Assembly (NCBI RefSeq): GCF_016107705.1
Contig: NZ_JAEHGC010000002.1
Span: 62,001 to 126,000 of the forward strand
Direction of reading: 5' to 3'
DNA length: 64,000 bases
DNA from: Neobacillus cucumis
GTDB taxonomy: Bacteria > Bacillota > Bacilli > Bacillales_B > DSM-18226
The first letter of the stretch is position 1; each line of letters opens with the position of its first letter. Positions 52,892 to 62,337 of this stretch are shown here, piece by piece. The translations under genes were made by a program, and so were the position numbers. Below the pieces are notes generated by a model. The model searched no databases. It had not been told where the DNA came from and was given only the letters and a program-made list of their open reading frames with translations.

Positions 52892-54400
52892 ATGACAACA
52901 CAAGTAACTGAAGCTGTTTCATTAAAAAGAGATTATTATCATCTTATCATTAATGGTGAAAAAGTAGAAAGCTCCAATGGAAAAACGATTAAAACTTATA
53001 ATCCTGCAACTGGTGAGCTTCTTGCCGAAGTAGCAAAAGCTTCAAAAGAAGACACAGAAAAAGCAGTACAGGCTGCCCGTGAGGCTTTTGATCATGGAAA
53101 ATGGCGTAAATATCCGATTAACCGCCGTTCACAAGTTTTGAACAAAATCGCTGCAATTATGCGTTCCCGTTTTAATGAGATTGTAGAATTAGAGATTTTA
53201 GACACTGGTAAATCATTGGCTGCAGCTCAAGGTCAAGTTTCACAAGCCATTGAAGACTTTGAATTTTACGCTGCTGCCATTGTTGGTCATCGCGGTGTTG
53301 TGAACAATATGCCTGGTCAATTTCATAATTTTACAGAAAAAGAGCCTGTTGGAGTATGTGCGCAAATCATTCCTTGGAACTATCCATTAATGATGGCTGC
53401 ATGGAAAATCGCTCCAGCTATTGCAGTTGGCTGTTCTGTTATCGTAAAACCAGCAAGCTTAACCCCGCTTACGGCGATTATTTTAGGTGAAATCTGTTTA
53501 GAGGCTGGCGTTCCTGCAGGGGTTGTAAACATTGTTCCAGGATCAGGTTCAGAGGTTGGTAACTACCTTGTTGAACATCCAAAAGTAAATAAAGTGGCTT
53601 TCACCGGTTCTACTCCAATCGGAAAAGATATTATGGGGAAAGCATCTGAAACATTAAAGCGTGTCACTCTAGAATTAGGCGGAAAGTCTCCTAATCTCGT
53701 GTTTGAAGATGCGGATATCGATGCTGCAGTAGATGGATCCTTATTCGGTATTTTCTATAACTCAGGACAATCCTGTGAAGCTCGTTCACGTCTATATGTA
53801 CATGAAGACATTTATGATGAATTCATCACTAAATTTGTTGAAAAAACAAAGAAACTTGTTCTTGCTAATCCATTTGATAAAGGAACCCATATGGGAGCGA
53901 TTATCGACCAAGGGCAACTTGATGTTATCGATGGCTATGTAAAATCAGCAATTGAAGAAGGCGCAGAAATTTTAGCAGGAGGAAAGCCTGCTGTTGTAGA
54001 AGGATATGAAGGTGGTTTCTGGTATGAGCCGACTGTCATTGCAAATGTTAACCACGACATGACAGTTGTAAAGGAAGAAATCTTTGGACCTGTTGTAGTA
54101 GTTATGAAATTTAAGGATGAAAAAGAAGCAATTAAACTTGCAAACGACACAGAATTCGGATTAGGCTCAGCAGTTTGGTCAAAAGATGGCGCGCGCGCAA
54201 CTCGTGTGGCAAAGCAAATTGAAGCAGGAATCGTGATGGTAAACTGCCCATTCTCGGCATTCCCTGGTACACCATTTGGCGGATATAAGCAATCTGGTTT
54301 TGGCCGTGAGCTTTGCATTGAAACACTTGATCTTTATACCGAAACAAAGAGCATAATTTCTTACTTTGGAAGTCGTCCATTAAATCCACTAGGTGTTTAA
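52892..54400 (+). CDS. Aldehyde dehydrogenase, PaaZ-like role
   Basis: A 502-aa NAD(P)-dependent aldehyde dehydrogenase with VTLELGGKSPN (catalytic Glu) and YNSGQSCEARSRLYV (catalytic Cys). In the E. coli pathway the oxidation of 3-oxo-5,6-dehydrosuberyl-CoA semialdehyde is done by the ALDH domain of PaaZ; here only an ALDH is present, without the C-terminal MaoC-type oxepin-CoA hydrolase. It may do the same oxidation or act on phenylacetaldehyde. GAGGAGG precedes the ATG. A stem-loop follows. Confidence 0.82.
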   Translation: MTTQVTEAVSLKRDYYHLIINGEKVESSNGKTIKTYNPATGELLAEVAKASKEDTEKAVQAAREAFDHGKWRKYPINRRSQVLNKIAAIMRSRFNEIVELEILDTGKSLAAAQGQVSQAIEDFEFYAAAIVGHRGVVNNMPGQFHNFTEKEPVGVCAQIIPWNYPLMMAAWKIAPAIAVGCSVIVKPASLTPLTAIILGEICLEAGVPAGVVNIVPGSGSEVGNYLVEHPKVNKVAFTGSTPIGKDIMGKASETLKRVTLELGGKSPNLVFEDADIDAAVDGSLFGIFYNSGQSCEARSRLYVHEDIYDEFITKFVEKTKKLVLANPFDKGTHMGAIIDQGQLDVIDGYVKSAIEEGAEILAGGKPAVVEGYEGGFWYEPTVIANVNHDMTVVKEEIFGPVVVVMKFKDEKEAIKLANDTEFGLGSAVWSKDGARATRVAKQIEAGIVMVNCPFSAFPGTPFGGYKQSGFGRELCIETLDLYTETKSIISYFGSRPLNPLGV

Positions 54401-54410
54401 TATCCTACTT

Positions 54411-54442
54411 GTACGAATGAGACTTCATGGTTTCATTCGTAC
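54411..54442 (+). terminator. Stem-loop after the aldehyde dehydrogenase gene
   Basis: GTACGAATGA / TCATTCGTAC perfect arms, 12-nt loop, followed by TTCTTTAAT. Probably a partial terminator within the operon. Confidence 0.6.
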
Positions 54443-54472
54443 TTCTTTAATCTGGAAAAGGAGAGATTAGTC

Positions 54473-55342
54473 ATGAAAAACATCGTTGTTGTTGGTTCTG
54501 GTGTTATGGGTAGAGGAATTGCCTATGTTTCTGCACTTGGTGGATTTTCCGTTACATTAGTGGATGTGAATGAAAATGCGCTTAAAAGTGCCGAAGGTGA
54601 ATTAAATTCCATTTTTGCAAAAGGACGCGAAAGAGGAAAAATTTCTTCTGAACAGGAACAACTTGGAAAAGCGAATCTATCCTATGAGAGTGATTTACCA
54701 AAGGCCTGTTCCTTCGCAGATCTTATTATTGAAGCCGTGCCTGAAAAAGCGGAAATCAAAAAACAGGTTTTTGAAACAATGGAGGAGTTTGCTCCAGAAC
54801 ATTGTCTTTTTGCAACAAATACTTCTACGATGAGCCCAACCGAAATTGCTTCATATGGGAAACGGGCAGAACAGACCATTGCCATGCACTTTTTTAATCC
54901 GGTTCATAAAATGCCCTTGGTTGAAATCGTCCGCGGCCTTGAAACAAGTGATGAAACAGCAGAGACGATTAAAAAAGTGGCTGAACAAATGGGAAAAGAA
55001 ACAGTTGTTATCAATGAATTCCCTGGTTTTGTCACAAGTCGGATCAGCTGCCTTGTTGGTAATGAAGCTTTTTATATGCTTCAAGAAGGTCTTGGCACCC
55101 CGGAAGACATTGATAAAGCAATCAAACTTGGTTTGAATTACCCAATGGGCCCATTTGAATTAGTTGACCTTGTTGGATTGGATGCCCGTTTAAATAACTT
55201 GAGATACTTACATGAAAAATTAGGTGAAAAATATCGTCCAGCACCATTGCTCGAACAATATGTAGCCGCAGGCCGACTTGGCCGCAAAACGGGCAAAGGT
55301 GTTTATGATTATACGAAAAAAGAAGAGTTGGTGAAAAAATGA
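54473..55342 (+). CDS. paaH: 3-hydroxyadipyl-CoA dehydrogenase (3-hydroxyacyl-CoA dehydrogenase)
   Basis: A 289-aa NAD-dependent enzyme with Rossmann motif VVGSGVMGRGIA, the catalytic AMHFFNPVHKMPLVEI and NEFPGFVTSRI. It oxidises 3-hydroxyadipyl-CoA to 3-oxoadipyl-CoA. AAAAGGAGAG precedes the ATG; its stop overlaps the thiolase start by four bases. A 3-hydroxybutyryl-CoA role cannot be excluded from sequence alone. Confidence 0.88.
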   Translation: MKNIVVVGSGVMGRGIAYVSALGGFSVTLVDVNENALKSAEGELNSIFAKGRERGKISSEQEQLGKANLSYESDLPKACSFADLIIEAVPEKAEIKKQVFETMEEFAPEHCLFATNTSTMSPTEIASYGKRAEQTIAMHFFNPVHKMPLVEIVRGLETSDETAETIKKVAEQMGKETVVINEFPGFVTSRISCLVGNEAFYMLQEGLGTPEDIDKAIKLGLNYPMGPFELVDLVGLDARLNNLRYLHEKLGEKYRPAPLLEQYVAAGRLGRKTGKGVYDYTKKEELVKK

Positions 55343-56544
55343 AAGAGGTTGTAATTGTCGATGCGGTTAGAACGCCGATTGGAAAGTATAAAGGAGCATT
55401 AAAAAGTGTCCGTCCTGATGATTTAGGCGCAATCGTAATTAAGGCTCTTCTTGAAAGAAATCCTAATCTTCCTCCGGAACAAATTGAAGACGTCATTTTT
55501 GGTAATGCCAACCAAGCAGGGGAAGACAATCGAAATGTTGCAAGGATGTCGGCATTGCTAGCCGGGCTTCCGGTTACTGTAGGAGGAACAACGATTAACC
55601 GCCTTTGCGGTTCCGGTTTGGATGCGGTAATCTATGCGGCAAGATCCATCGCAGTCGGTGAAGGAGATATCTATATTGCCGGTGGAACAGAGAGCATGAC
55701 ACGTGCACCTTATGTCATGGGCAAGCCTGAGGTTGACTATCCAAGAGGTTCAATGGAACTTCAGGATACGACGATTGGATGGCGCTTTACGAATAAAAAA
55801 TTAGAAGCGATGTACGGGGCAGAATCCATGCCGCAAACAGCTGAAAATGTAGCACAGCGCTGTTCGATTACAAGAGAAGAACAAGATGAATTTGCACTTC
55901 GGAGCCAGCAAAGAGCTAAAGCGGCCATGGATAACGAACGTTTTGCGAATGAAATTGTGCCCGTCACCTTTAAGGACCGAAAAGGAAACGAGGTAGTGGT
56001 AACCAAGGACGAGCATCCACGCCCGGATAGCTCCTTGGAAAAGTTATCAAAGCTAAAGCCGATTTTTGAAGGCGGTACGGTCACAGCAGGAAATGCATCC
56101 GGTGTAAATGACGGGGCGTCTGCCGTATTATTAATGAGTGCTGAAAAAGCGAAGGAACTTGGATTAAAGCCGCTTGCAAAATATGTAGTGGGTGCAGTTG
56201 CGGGTCTTGAACCTTCTGTAATGGGATTAGGACCAATCTATGCTTCCAGAAAAGCCCTCACAAGAGCGAATCTATCAATCGACGAGATCGGGTTAGTTGA
56301 ATTAAATGAAGCCTTTGCTTCCCAGTCCATCGAATGCATGAGACAATTGGAGCTTGATGCGGATAAAGTAAATGTTAATGGCGGTGCCATTGCTTTTGGC
56401 CATCCGCTTGGTGCAAGTGGTGCCCGGATTTTAACCACCCTAGTCCACGAAATGAAAAAACAAAAGGTTCAATATGGACTTGCAACCATGTGTATCGGTG
56501 TCGGTCAGGGAATTGCCGCTATTATTGAAAGCATTGAAAATTAA
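55339..56544 (+). CDS. paaJ: 3-oxoadipyl-CoA/3-oxo-5,6-dehydrosuberyl-CoA thiolase
   Basis: A 401-aa thiolase, typical of PcaF/PaaJ length. The nucleophile cysteine is in [11 protein letters not shown], followed by [11 protein letters not shown] and CIGVGQG. It yields acetyl-CoA and succinyl-CoA at the end of the pathway. Translationally coupled to paaH (ATGA). More similar to PcaF-type than the thiolase at 31889 (longer insert [14 protein letters not shown]). Confidence 0.9.
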   Translation: MKEVVIVDAVRTPIGKYKGALKSVRPDDLGAIVIKALLERNPNLPPEQIEDVIFGNANQAGEDNRNVARMSALLAGLPVTVGGTTINRLCGSGLDAVIYAARSIAVGEGDIYIAGGTESMTRAPYVMGKPEVDYPRGSMELQDTTIGWRFTNKKLEAMYGAESMPQTAENVAQRCSITREEQDEFALRSQQRAKAAMDNERFANEIVPVTFKDRKGNEVVVTKDEHPRPDSSLEKLSKLKPIFEGGTVTAGNASGVNDGASAVLLMSAEKAKELGLKPLAKYVVGAVAGLEPSVMGLGPIYASRKALTRANLSIDEIGLVELNEAFASQSIECMRQLELDADKVNVNGGAIAFGHPLGASGARILTTLVHEMKKQKVQYGLATMCIGVGQGIAAIIESIEN

Positions 56545-56551
56545 AAGTTTA

Positions 56552-56586
56552 AGCCCTTATATAGTCTGACTAGTAAGGGCTATTTT
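56552..56586 (+). terminator. Terminator after paaJ
   Basis: AGCCCTTA / TAAGGGCT arms with a 14-nt loop and ATTTTG tail, eight bases past the paaJ stop. Confidence 0.7.
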
Positions 56587-56612
56587 GTCTAATAAAGGAG
56601 CGAAATTAAATT

Positions 56613-57389
56613 ATGGAAAACGTAATATTTAAAATAGAAAATCATATCGGTTATGTAACAGTGAATCGTCCTGACGTTTTAAATTGTTTTAACTATCCAA
56701 CACTATCCGAGCTTCAAGAAGTAGTTAATTCTATTTCTCTAAATCCAGATGTTCACGTGGTCATTTTTACCGGTGCTGGTGAAAAGGCCTTTAGTGCGGG
56801 CGCAGATTTAAAGGAAAGAAAAACCTTATCCGAAACAGAGGTAAGAAGGAATGTAAAAGCAATACGCGATGTGTTTAACAGTATTTCATTGCTCCCACAG
56901 CCTACAATTGCTGCTGTTAATGGCTATGCCCTTGGAGGAGGGTTCGAATGGCTGCTATCCTGCGATTTTGCGATTGCCGCAGAAGGAATTTCGTTGGGAT
57001 TAACAGAAACAAGCTGGGCGATTATCCCAGGAGCAGGTGGAACCCAGCGATTGCCACGATTAGTTGGCGAAACAAAGGCAAAAGAATTAATTTTTACGGC
57101 AAAGAAATTGTCTGCCCAAGAAGCACTAGAATTGGGTATTGTCCTAGAGGTAGTTTCTCGAAACGAATTAATGTCTGCTTGTGAGGAATTTGCCGCAAAA
57201 ATCATGAAAAATGGGCCAGTTGCGATCCGTCAGGCAAAATATGCAATTACCCGAGGCCTTAACACCGATTTACAAACAGGGCTTGAAATTGAGGCAAAAG
57301 CTTATGAGCTAACGATTCCGACAGAGGATCGTCTTGAAGCTTTAAATGCCTTCAGTGAAAAAAGAGTCCCACGTTTTTCAGGGAAATAG
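56613..57389 (+). CDS. Third crotonase of the paa region
   Basis: A 258-aa enoyl-CoA hydratase-type protein with GAGEKAFSAGADLKERK, NGYALGGGFEWLLSCD and IIPGAGGTQRLPRLVGETKAKELIF. It is closer to the methylglutaconyl-CoA hydratase at 27571 than to the two crotonases at 51322 and 52103, suggesting a duplication. With no PaaZ hydrolase domain in the cluster, it is a candidate for the oxepin-CoA ring-opening or the 2,3-dehydroadipyl-CoA step. AAAGGAG precedes the ATG. Confidence 0.82.
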   Translation: MENVIFKIENHIGYVTVNRPDVLNCFNYPTLSELQEVVNSISLNPDVHVVIFTGAGEKAFSAGADLKERKTLSETEVRRNVKAIRDVFNSISLLPQPTIAAVNGYALGGGFEWLLSCDFAIAAEGISLGLTETSWAIIPGAGGTQRLPRLVGETKAKELIFTAKKLSAQEALELGIVLEVVSRNELMSACEEFAAKIMKNGPVAIRQAKYAITRGLNTDLQTGLEIEAKAYELTIPTEDRLEALNAFSEKRVPRFSGK

Positions 57390-57428
57390 CTTGCTTTTTT
57401 TAGAAAAATATTTAAAAATATTAACGGT

Positions 57429-57437
57429 CGTATAAAT
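57429..57437 (+). promoter_or_regulatory. CGTATAAAT motif upstream of paaX
   Basis: Part of TTAACGGTCGTATAAATAA, which resembles the motif 49 bp upstream of paaK (46761) and the CGTTATATAATG run at the paaA start. Possible PaaX recognition element. Confidence 0.35.
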
Positions 57438-57471
57438 AATGTGATAGAAAAAGAAATGGGGGGTGAAATGA

Positions 57472-58350
57472 ATGGGTGAAAATACACGCTCCATGATTTT
57501 TACAATATACGGTGATTATATTCATCACTATGGGAATAAAATTTGGATAGGTAGTCTAATTGGACTATTAAAGGAATTCGGACATAATGAGCAGGCGGTT
57601 CGGGTAGCCGTTTCCCGTATGTTGAAACAAGGGTGGATCCAATCTGAAAAGATTGAGAATCGCAGCTATTATTTTCTAACAAAACAGGGTATAGACCGGA
57701 TTGAAGAAGCAGGAAATCGTATCTTCAAGCTCCATCCAAGTGAATGGGATGGAAAATGGCGCGTTCTCATGTATACTATTCCCGAAGAAAAAAGACAGAT
57801 TCGGGATGAACTTCGTCAGGAGTTACTATGGAGTGGCTTTGGCAGCTTTTCAAACGCCTGCTGGATTTCTCCGAATAACTTGGAAAAAGAAGTGAAGCTC
57901 CTTATTGAAAAATACGATATCAGCGAATATGTCGACTTTTTCGTCTCTGAATATATCGGTCCAAGAGACAATAAAACTCTAGTTGAAAAAAGCTGGCCGT
58001 TAGAAGACGTGGTAGAGAAATATGAAGAATTTATTATCACGTACAGCAAGCAGTTTTTTGCCAATCAAGAGATTATTAGTCGCGGCGAAATGACAGATGC
58101 CCAATGTTTTGTTGAACGGACAAAGCTTGTCCATGAATATCGCAAATTTTTGTTTATCGATCCCGGACTTCCAAAAGAACTATTGCCGGAAAATTGGAAT
58201 GGAAACCTTGCTGCAACATTATTTAACCAATATTATCAACTTCTTGCAGAACCGGCCAGCCGTTTTTTTGAAAGTATTTTTAAGGAACATAATGATTTAT
58301 GTAAAAAAGACGACTCCTATGATGCCAAACATCATCCGTATATGATTTAG
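57472..58350 (+). CDS. paaX: PaaX family transcriptional repressor
   Basis: A 292-aa regulator with N-terminal winged helix (NEQAVRVAVSRMLKQGWIQSEKIENRSYYFLT), a central PaaX-like Cas2-fold region (WDGKWRVLMYTIPEEKR) and a C-terminal helical domain. PaaX proteins repress paa genes until phenylacetyl-CoA binds. GGGGGGTGA precedes the ATG. It sits at the downstream end of the paa operon with its own 80-bp leader. Confidence 0.92.
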   Translation: MGENTRSMIFTIYGDYIHHYGNKIWIGSLIGLLKEFGHNEQAVRVAVSRMLKQGWIQSEKIENRSYYFLTKQGIDRIEEAGNRIFKLHPSEWDGKWRVLMYTIPEEKRQIRDELRQELLWSGFGSFSNACWISPNNLEKEVKLLIEKYDISEYVDFFVSEYIGPRDNKTLVEKSWPLEDVVEKYEEFIITYSKQFFANQEIISRGEMTDAQCFVERTKLVHEYRKFLFIDPGLPKELLPENWNGNLAATLFNQYYQLLAEPASRFFESIFKEHNDLCKKDDSYDAKHHPYMI

Positions 58351-58357
58351 TGACCAG

Positions 58358-58401
58358 CAAAGCAGCTTTTTGCCTATTGATTAGGAAGAGCTGCTTTGTT
58401 G
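58358..58401 (+). terminator. Terminator of paaX
   Basis: CAAAGCAGCT / AGCTGCTTTG ten-bp arms, 21-nt loop, with TTGTT tail. Confidence 0.75.
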
Positions 58402-58441
58402 TAAATTGAATTGTGCATTTTTTTAAGAGAGGGGAATTTGT

Positions 58442-59395
58442 GTGAAATCTGTCAATGAATTGCTTTCGATAAAATATCCAATTATCCAGGGGGGGATGGG
58501 GAATATCAGTAATGCCCAGCTGACTGCTGCTGTTTCAAATGCTGGCGGACTTGGAACGATTGGAAGCGGAACGATGACCCCAGAGCAGGTTGAATCGATT
58601 ATTCTGGAAACGAAGGAAATGACAGATCAGCCTTTTGCAATCAATATACCTATCAATGTTAGTCCTTATACGGAGGAAATGATCCAATTGGTCATGAAAC
58701 ACAAGATACCTGTTGTTTCATTATCTGCCGGCAATCCAGCGCCTTATATTGCCCGTTTGCATGAACATAATATAAAGGTGATTGTGATTGTTGCTGCCGT
58801 CAAACATGCACAAAAGGCAGAAGAGGCTGGTGCCGATGTTTTGGTGGCGGAAGGTTTTGAAGCAGCCGGAATTAATTCCAATCTAGAATTGACCACGTTT
58901 ACGCTCATCCCGCAAATTTGCAAACATGTTTCCGTACCCGTTTTAGCTGCAGGGGGGATTGGCGATGGACACGGTTTAGCTGCCGCATTCATGCTTGGGG
59001 CATCAGGAGTGCAGATGGGGACACGCTTGATTGCAACAAAGGATGCACCTTTTCATTCTACATATAAAAATAGATTGATTGAGGCTACAGATCAGGAAAC
59101 GGTGATTTTGGGCCGCTCGGTTGGCCAAGTACGGAGAGTACTAAAATCAGGATATGCAAAACAGATTATTGATTTAGAGCGTCAAGGTTTGTCAGAAGAA
59201 CAATATCGTAAGATGACATCTGAAGAGTTCCACCTGAATGGTGCAATACGAGGGGACGGCGAAAATGGCTTCATGAACAGTGGACAAATTGCTGGGCTTA
59301 TTGAGGATGTTCCGAGTGTTAAGGAATTATTAGATGGAATGATGAGTGAGGCACGAGCAGTCATGGAGGAGCGCTTGCGACTTTTTACCATGTAA
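58442..59395 (+). CDS. Nitronate monooxygenase/FMN-dependent enoyl reductase-like
   Basis: A 317-aa TIM-barrel flavoprotein of the NMO/FabK family: IKYPIIQGGMGNISNAQLTAAVSNAGGLGTIGSG at the N-terminus and AAGGIGDGHGLAAAFMLGASGVQMGTR in the FMN phosphate-binding part. The role in a paa setting is unknown; it could oxidise nitronates or act as an enoyl-CoA/ACP reductase. GTG start after AGAGGGGA. It is followed at 25 bp by a thioesterase, so the two form a pair. Confidence 0.85.
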   Translation: MKSVNELLSIKYPIIQGGMGNISNAQLTAAVSNAGGLGTIGSGTMTPEQVESIILETKEMTDQPFAINIPINVSPYTEEMIQLVMKHKIPVVSLSAGNPAPYIARLHEHNIKVIVIVAAVKHAQKAEEAGADVLVAEGFEAAGINSNLELTTFTLIPQICKHVSVPVLAAGGIGDGHGLAAAFMLGASGVQMGTRLIATKDAPFHSTYKNRLIEATDQETVILGRSVGQVRRVLKSGYAKQIIDLERQGLSEEQYRKMTSEEFHLNGAIRGDGENGFMNSGQIAGLIEDVPSVKELLDGMMSEARAVMEERLRLFTM

Positions 59396-59419
59396 ATGGC
59401 TTTGAGAGGAGTTTGGGGG

Positions 59420-59842
59420 ATGGGAAAAATAAACAAAGAATTCAATCTTATGAAGGTTGTTACGGATGGGGCTACACCTCCTCAGTGTGATCTGACCTTG
59501 CAGATTGAAGTAACCTCTGCGGATGATGGGGTCGCACAGGGGATTTGGAAAGTCGATGATCAGTTTATGAACGGACTTGGTGTGGCGATGGGCGGCTTTG
59601 TTGCATCTGCGGCAGACATTATAATGGCCTATGCGATTGCATCTAAGTTAACGGGTGGACAAAGCTTTACTTCTATCGATTTACATACGACCTTTCATAG
59701 ACCCATTTTAAAGGGAGAGGTTCTGGTTGAAGCAAGGGTTGAAAGATTGGGAAGAAAGGTTGCCTACGTTGTCTCAGACTTATTTCAAAATGAAAAGAAA
59801 TCAGCAAGTGTTGTTTCTTCAGTGATGATTATTGGTGAGTGA
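59420..59842 (+). CDS. PaaI-like hotdog thioesterase
   Basis: A 140-aa hotdog thioesterase with GLGVAMGGFVASAADIIMAYAIAS and the DLHTTFHRPILKGE strand. It is a second, diverged thioesterase of the cluster (compare 46029). ATG 59420 follows AGAGGAG; the ATG at 59396 overlaps the previous stop and lacks a site. Last gene before repeat array B. Confidence 0.85.
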   Translation: MGKINKEFNLMKVVTDGATPPQCDLTLQIEVTSADDGVAQGIWKVDDQFMNGLGVAMGGFVASAADIIMAYAIASKLTGGQSFTSIDLHTTFHRPILKGEVLVEARVERLGRKVAYVVSDLFQNEKKSASVVSSVMIIGE

Positions 59843-59850
59843 GGTTATTT

Positions 59851-60145
59851 GAAGGACAAATTTTTGTTGATCAAGAATGTAAGTGTCCTTCAAAGGGTGC
59901 TGGAAGGACAAAGTCATGTAAAACAAGTGTGGAAGCGTCCTTCAAGGGGGGCTGGAAGGACAAAGTCATGTAAAACAAGAGAGGAAGTGTCCTTCAAAGG
60001 GTGTTGGAAGGACAAAGTCATGTGAAACAAGAGAGGAAGCGTCCTTCAAAGGGTGCTGGAAAGACAAAGTCATGTAAAACAAGAGAGGAAGCGTCCTTCA
60101 AAAGAGCGGCTGAAGGACAGAAAGAAAATGAATAACTTGTCCTTC
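59851..60145. repeat. 52-bp tandem repeat array B, six units
   Basis: Units begin at 59851, 59903, 59955, 60007, 60059 and 60112 (52, 52, 52, 52, 53 bp, last partial). Each has GAAGGAC at position 1 and GTCCTTC at positions 35-41, i.e. a perfect 7-bp inverted repeat. The interior AAAACAAGAGAGG resembles AAAACTAGCGAGG of array A. No ORF; the array occupies most of the 445-bp gap 59843-60287. Confidence 0.92.
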
Positions 60146-60219
60146 AAATCTTCTTGTTATTTTTTGAGAGAAATATAAAACTACTCTAAACTCTATGAAA
60201 TCACCCGAAGAATAACAAT

Positions 60220-60270
60220 AAAATAAAAAGCTTGCAGACTTATCTAGGATCTAGAAATTGCCTGCAAGCT
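60220..60270 (-). terminator. Terminator of the pseudouridine operon
   Basis: AGCTTGCAG (60229-60237) and CTGCAAGCT (60262-60270) form the stem; the minus-strand end is TTTTTATTTTATT. It lies 17 bp after the psuG stop. Confidence 0.85.
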
Positions 60271-60287
60271 GAAGCCTTTAAAAGAGC

Positions 60288-61202
60288 TTATTTCATTCCA
60301 TTAAAACTTACTGCTATTTTAGCTCCAACAACTGCATTGTTTTTCACAAGAGCAATATTTGCATCTAAACTTTTTCCTTCGGTTAATTCTTTTACTTTCC
60401 CAAGCATGAAAGGTGTTACATCTTTACCGGAAATATGTTTTTCTTCAGCTTCTTTTAAAGCTGTTTCGATTACACTATTAATCGTTTTTTCATCCATGGC
60501 ATATTCTTCAGGAATTGGGTTGGCAATAACAGCCCCGCCTTTAAGATTCAAATCCCATTTTACTTTTAACGTAGAGGCAATGGTTTCTACATTATCTGCA
60601 CGTAAGTTTAGAGGAAATTCACTTGTACGGGTATAGAAGGCAGGTAGAACATCAGTTTGATAACCAATCACCGGTACACCTTTTGTTTCAAGATATTCCA
60701 TTGTCAGGCCTAAATCTAGAATCGACTTAGCACCGGCGCAAATAACGGCAACGTTTGTTTGTCCAAGTTCTTCCAAGTCAGCCGAGATATCCATTGTTGT
60801 TTCGGCTCCACGGTGGACACCGCCAATACCGCCGGTTACAAAGATATTAATTCCCGCTGCTTCAGCACAAATCATCGTGGCAGCGACGGTTGTTGCTCCT
60901 AGTTTTTTTGTGGCAATTAAATATGCTAAATCACGTCTTGAAGCTTTTGCTACATCAGAGCTTTTACCGAACATTTCTAGCTCTTCATCGGATAAGCCAA
61001 TTTTAATTTTTCCATCTACGATTGCAATGGTTGCCGGTACGGCACCATTATCACGGACAATTTGTTCCACTTCACGTGCAGTTTGAACATTTTGCGGATA
61101 AGGCATACCGTGTGAGATAATAGTTGATTCCAAAGCAACAACTGGTTTTCCTTGTTCCTTAGCAGCACGCACTTCTTCAGATAATTCAATATATTGTTTC
61201 AT
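60288..61202 (-). CDS. psuG: Pseudouridine-5'-phosphate glycosidase
   Basis: A 304-aa enzyme of the PsuG/YeiN family: [16 protein letters not shown] near the N-terminus, [14 protein letters not shown] in the middle and FPLNLRADN; these are strongly conserved in the family. It splits pseudouridine 5'-phosphate into uracil and ribose 5-phosphate. It overlaps psuK by four bases (ATGA). Start at 61202. Confidence 0.95.
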   Translation of the reverse strand: MKQYIELSEEVRAAKEQGKPVVALESTIISHGMPYPQNVQTAREVEQIVRDNGAVPATIAIVDGKIKIGLSDEELEMFGKSSDVAKASRRDLAYLIATKKLGATTVAATMICAEAAGINIFVTGGIGGVHRGAETTMDISADLEELGQTNVAVICAGAKSILDLGLTMEYLETKGVPVIGYQTDVLPAFYTRTSEFPLNLRADNVETIASTLKVKWDLNLKGGAVIANPIPEEYAMDEKTINSVIETALKEAEEKHISGKDVTPFMLGKVKELTEGKSLDANIALVKNNAVVGAKIAVSFNGMK

Positions 61203-62308
61203 GATAATTCCTCCATGTCTTTTAATAGTTTTTCAGCTGATAAATCATGACGGACCGTATAAGGGGTTTGCAGTGTTTTGGCAGCATTCATATTACCGGC
61301 TTTAGCAATCTCTGGTAAGGATTTTCCCTCTAACCAGGTATAAATGACAGCGGAAGAGAATGCATCACCAGCACCTGTAACATCGATAATTTCCTCAAGT
61401 TCAATAGAAGGAACATGGAAAATCCCTTCATCCTTATTTCCAATCATCGATCCTTTTTTGCCATTGGTAATAATCACATTGGATATACCAAGTGATAACC
61501 AATTTTCTAAAGCCAGTCTCCAGTCTACTTCATTTTTGATTTCAGTATGAAAGTAAGTTTCCGATTCATCACGATTTGTGATTAACCATGATACACCTTC
61601 TAAATCTTCTGGTAATCGATTCATCTTTGGAGATGAAACGGGAATTAAAACAATCGGAATATCATGGCTTTTTGCAAAATGACACAAAAATCGAATCGTT
61701 TCCTTGGGACAATTTAAATCGGCCACGATACATTTTGCTTGGCTTAAAGAAACATCGTGTTTAAGAAGTAATTCAGGTGTGATCGCTTCGTACACTTCCA
61801 TATTTGCTAACGCAATAATTAATTCTCCGTTAGAGTCTAGGACAGCCGTGTAAGAACCAGTAGATTTTTCGGGAAATTGGGTCACGGTTTCCAAGTTCAT
61901 GTATAAAGATGATGCTTCCTCAATAAAAGACCAATCATTATCATCACCGCTTGTAGAGATAAGATCCACATCCATTCCAAGCCGTCCCAGGTTTTCTGCA
62001 ATATTCCTTGCTACCCCGCCTGCATTATGAGTGGCGTAAATTGGATTGGATGTACCTAACTGGGCTTTTTCTTTCACATGGAATTTCCTGTCAATATTCG
62101 CACCGCCGATACAAATCACGTGTTGTGATTCACTTAAAATATAGGCTCTCCCTAAAATTTTGCCTTTTTTGGTTAAACCAGAAATCATATTTGCAACAGA
62201 GGGTCTGGATAATCCTAAGATCTCCGCAAGTTCTTGTTGTGAAACGTAGGGATTCTTTCTAATTAGATCCAAAATTAATTGTTCTTTCTCATTCATTTTT
62301 TCAGGCAC
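61199..62308 (-). CDS. psuK: Pseudouridine kinase with N-terminal HTH
   Basis: A 369-aa PfkB-family sugar kinase (GGANIDRK near the start of the domain, [14 protein letters not shown] with the catalytic Asp) preceded by a winged helix ([28 protein letters not shown]) in the first 60 residues. It phosphorylates pseudouridine and may also regulate. I prefer the GTG at 62308, six bases after GAGGTG; the in-frame ATG at 62326 has no site. Coupled to psuG. Confidence 0.88.
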   Translation of the reverse strand: MPEKMNEKEQLILDLIRKNPYVSQQELAEILGLSRPSVANMISGLTKKGKILGRAYILSESQHVICIGGANIDRKFHVKEKAQLGTSNPIYATHNAGGVARNIAENLGRLGMDVDLISTSGDDNDWSFIEEASSLYMNLETVTQFPEKSTGSYTAVLDSNGELIIALANMEVYEAITPELLLKHDVSLSQAKCIVADLNCPKETIRFLCHFAKSHDIPIVLIPVSSPKMNRLPEDLEGVSWLITNRDESETYFHTEIKNEVDWRLALENWLSLGISNVIITNGKKGSMIGNKDEGIFHVPSIELEEIIDVTGAGDAFSSAVIYTWLEGKSLPEIAKAGNMNAAKTLQTPYTVRHDLSAEKLLKDMEELS

Positions 62309-62337
62309 AAAACTCACCTCGTTCATAGACAGTACGG

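Noticed and set aside
60232..60636. 134-aa plus-strand frame opposite psuG
   Set aside because: Begins inside the psu terminator and is antisense to a highly conserved enzyme gene.
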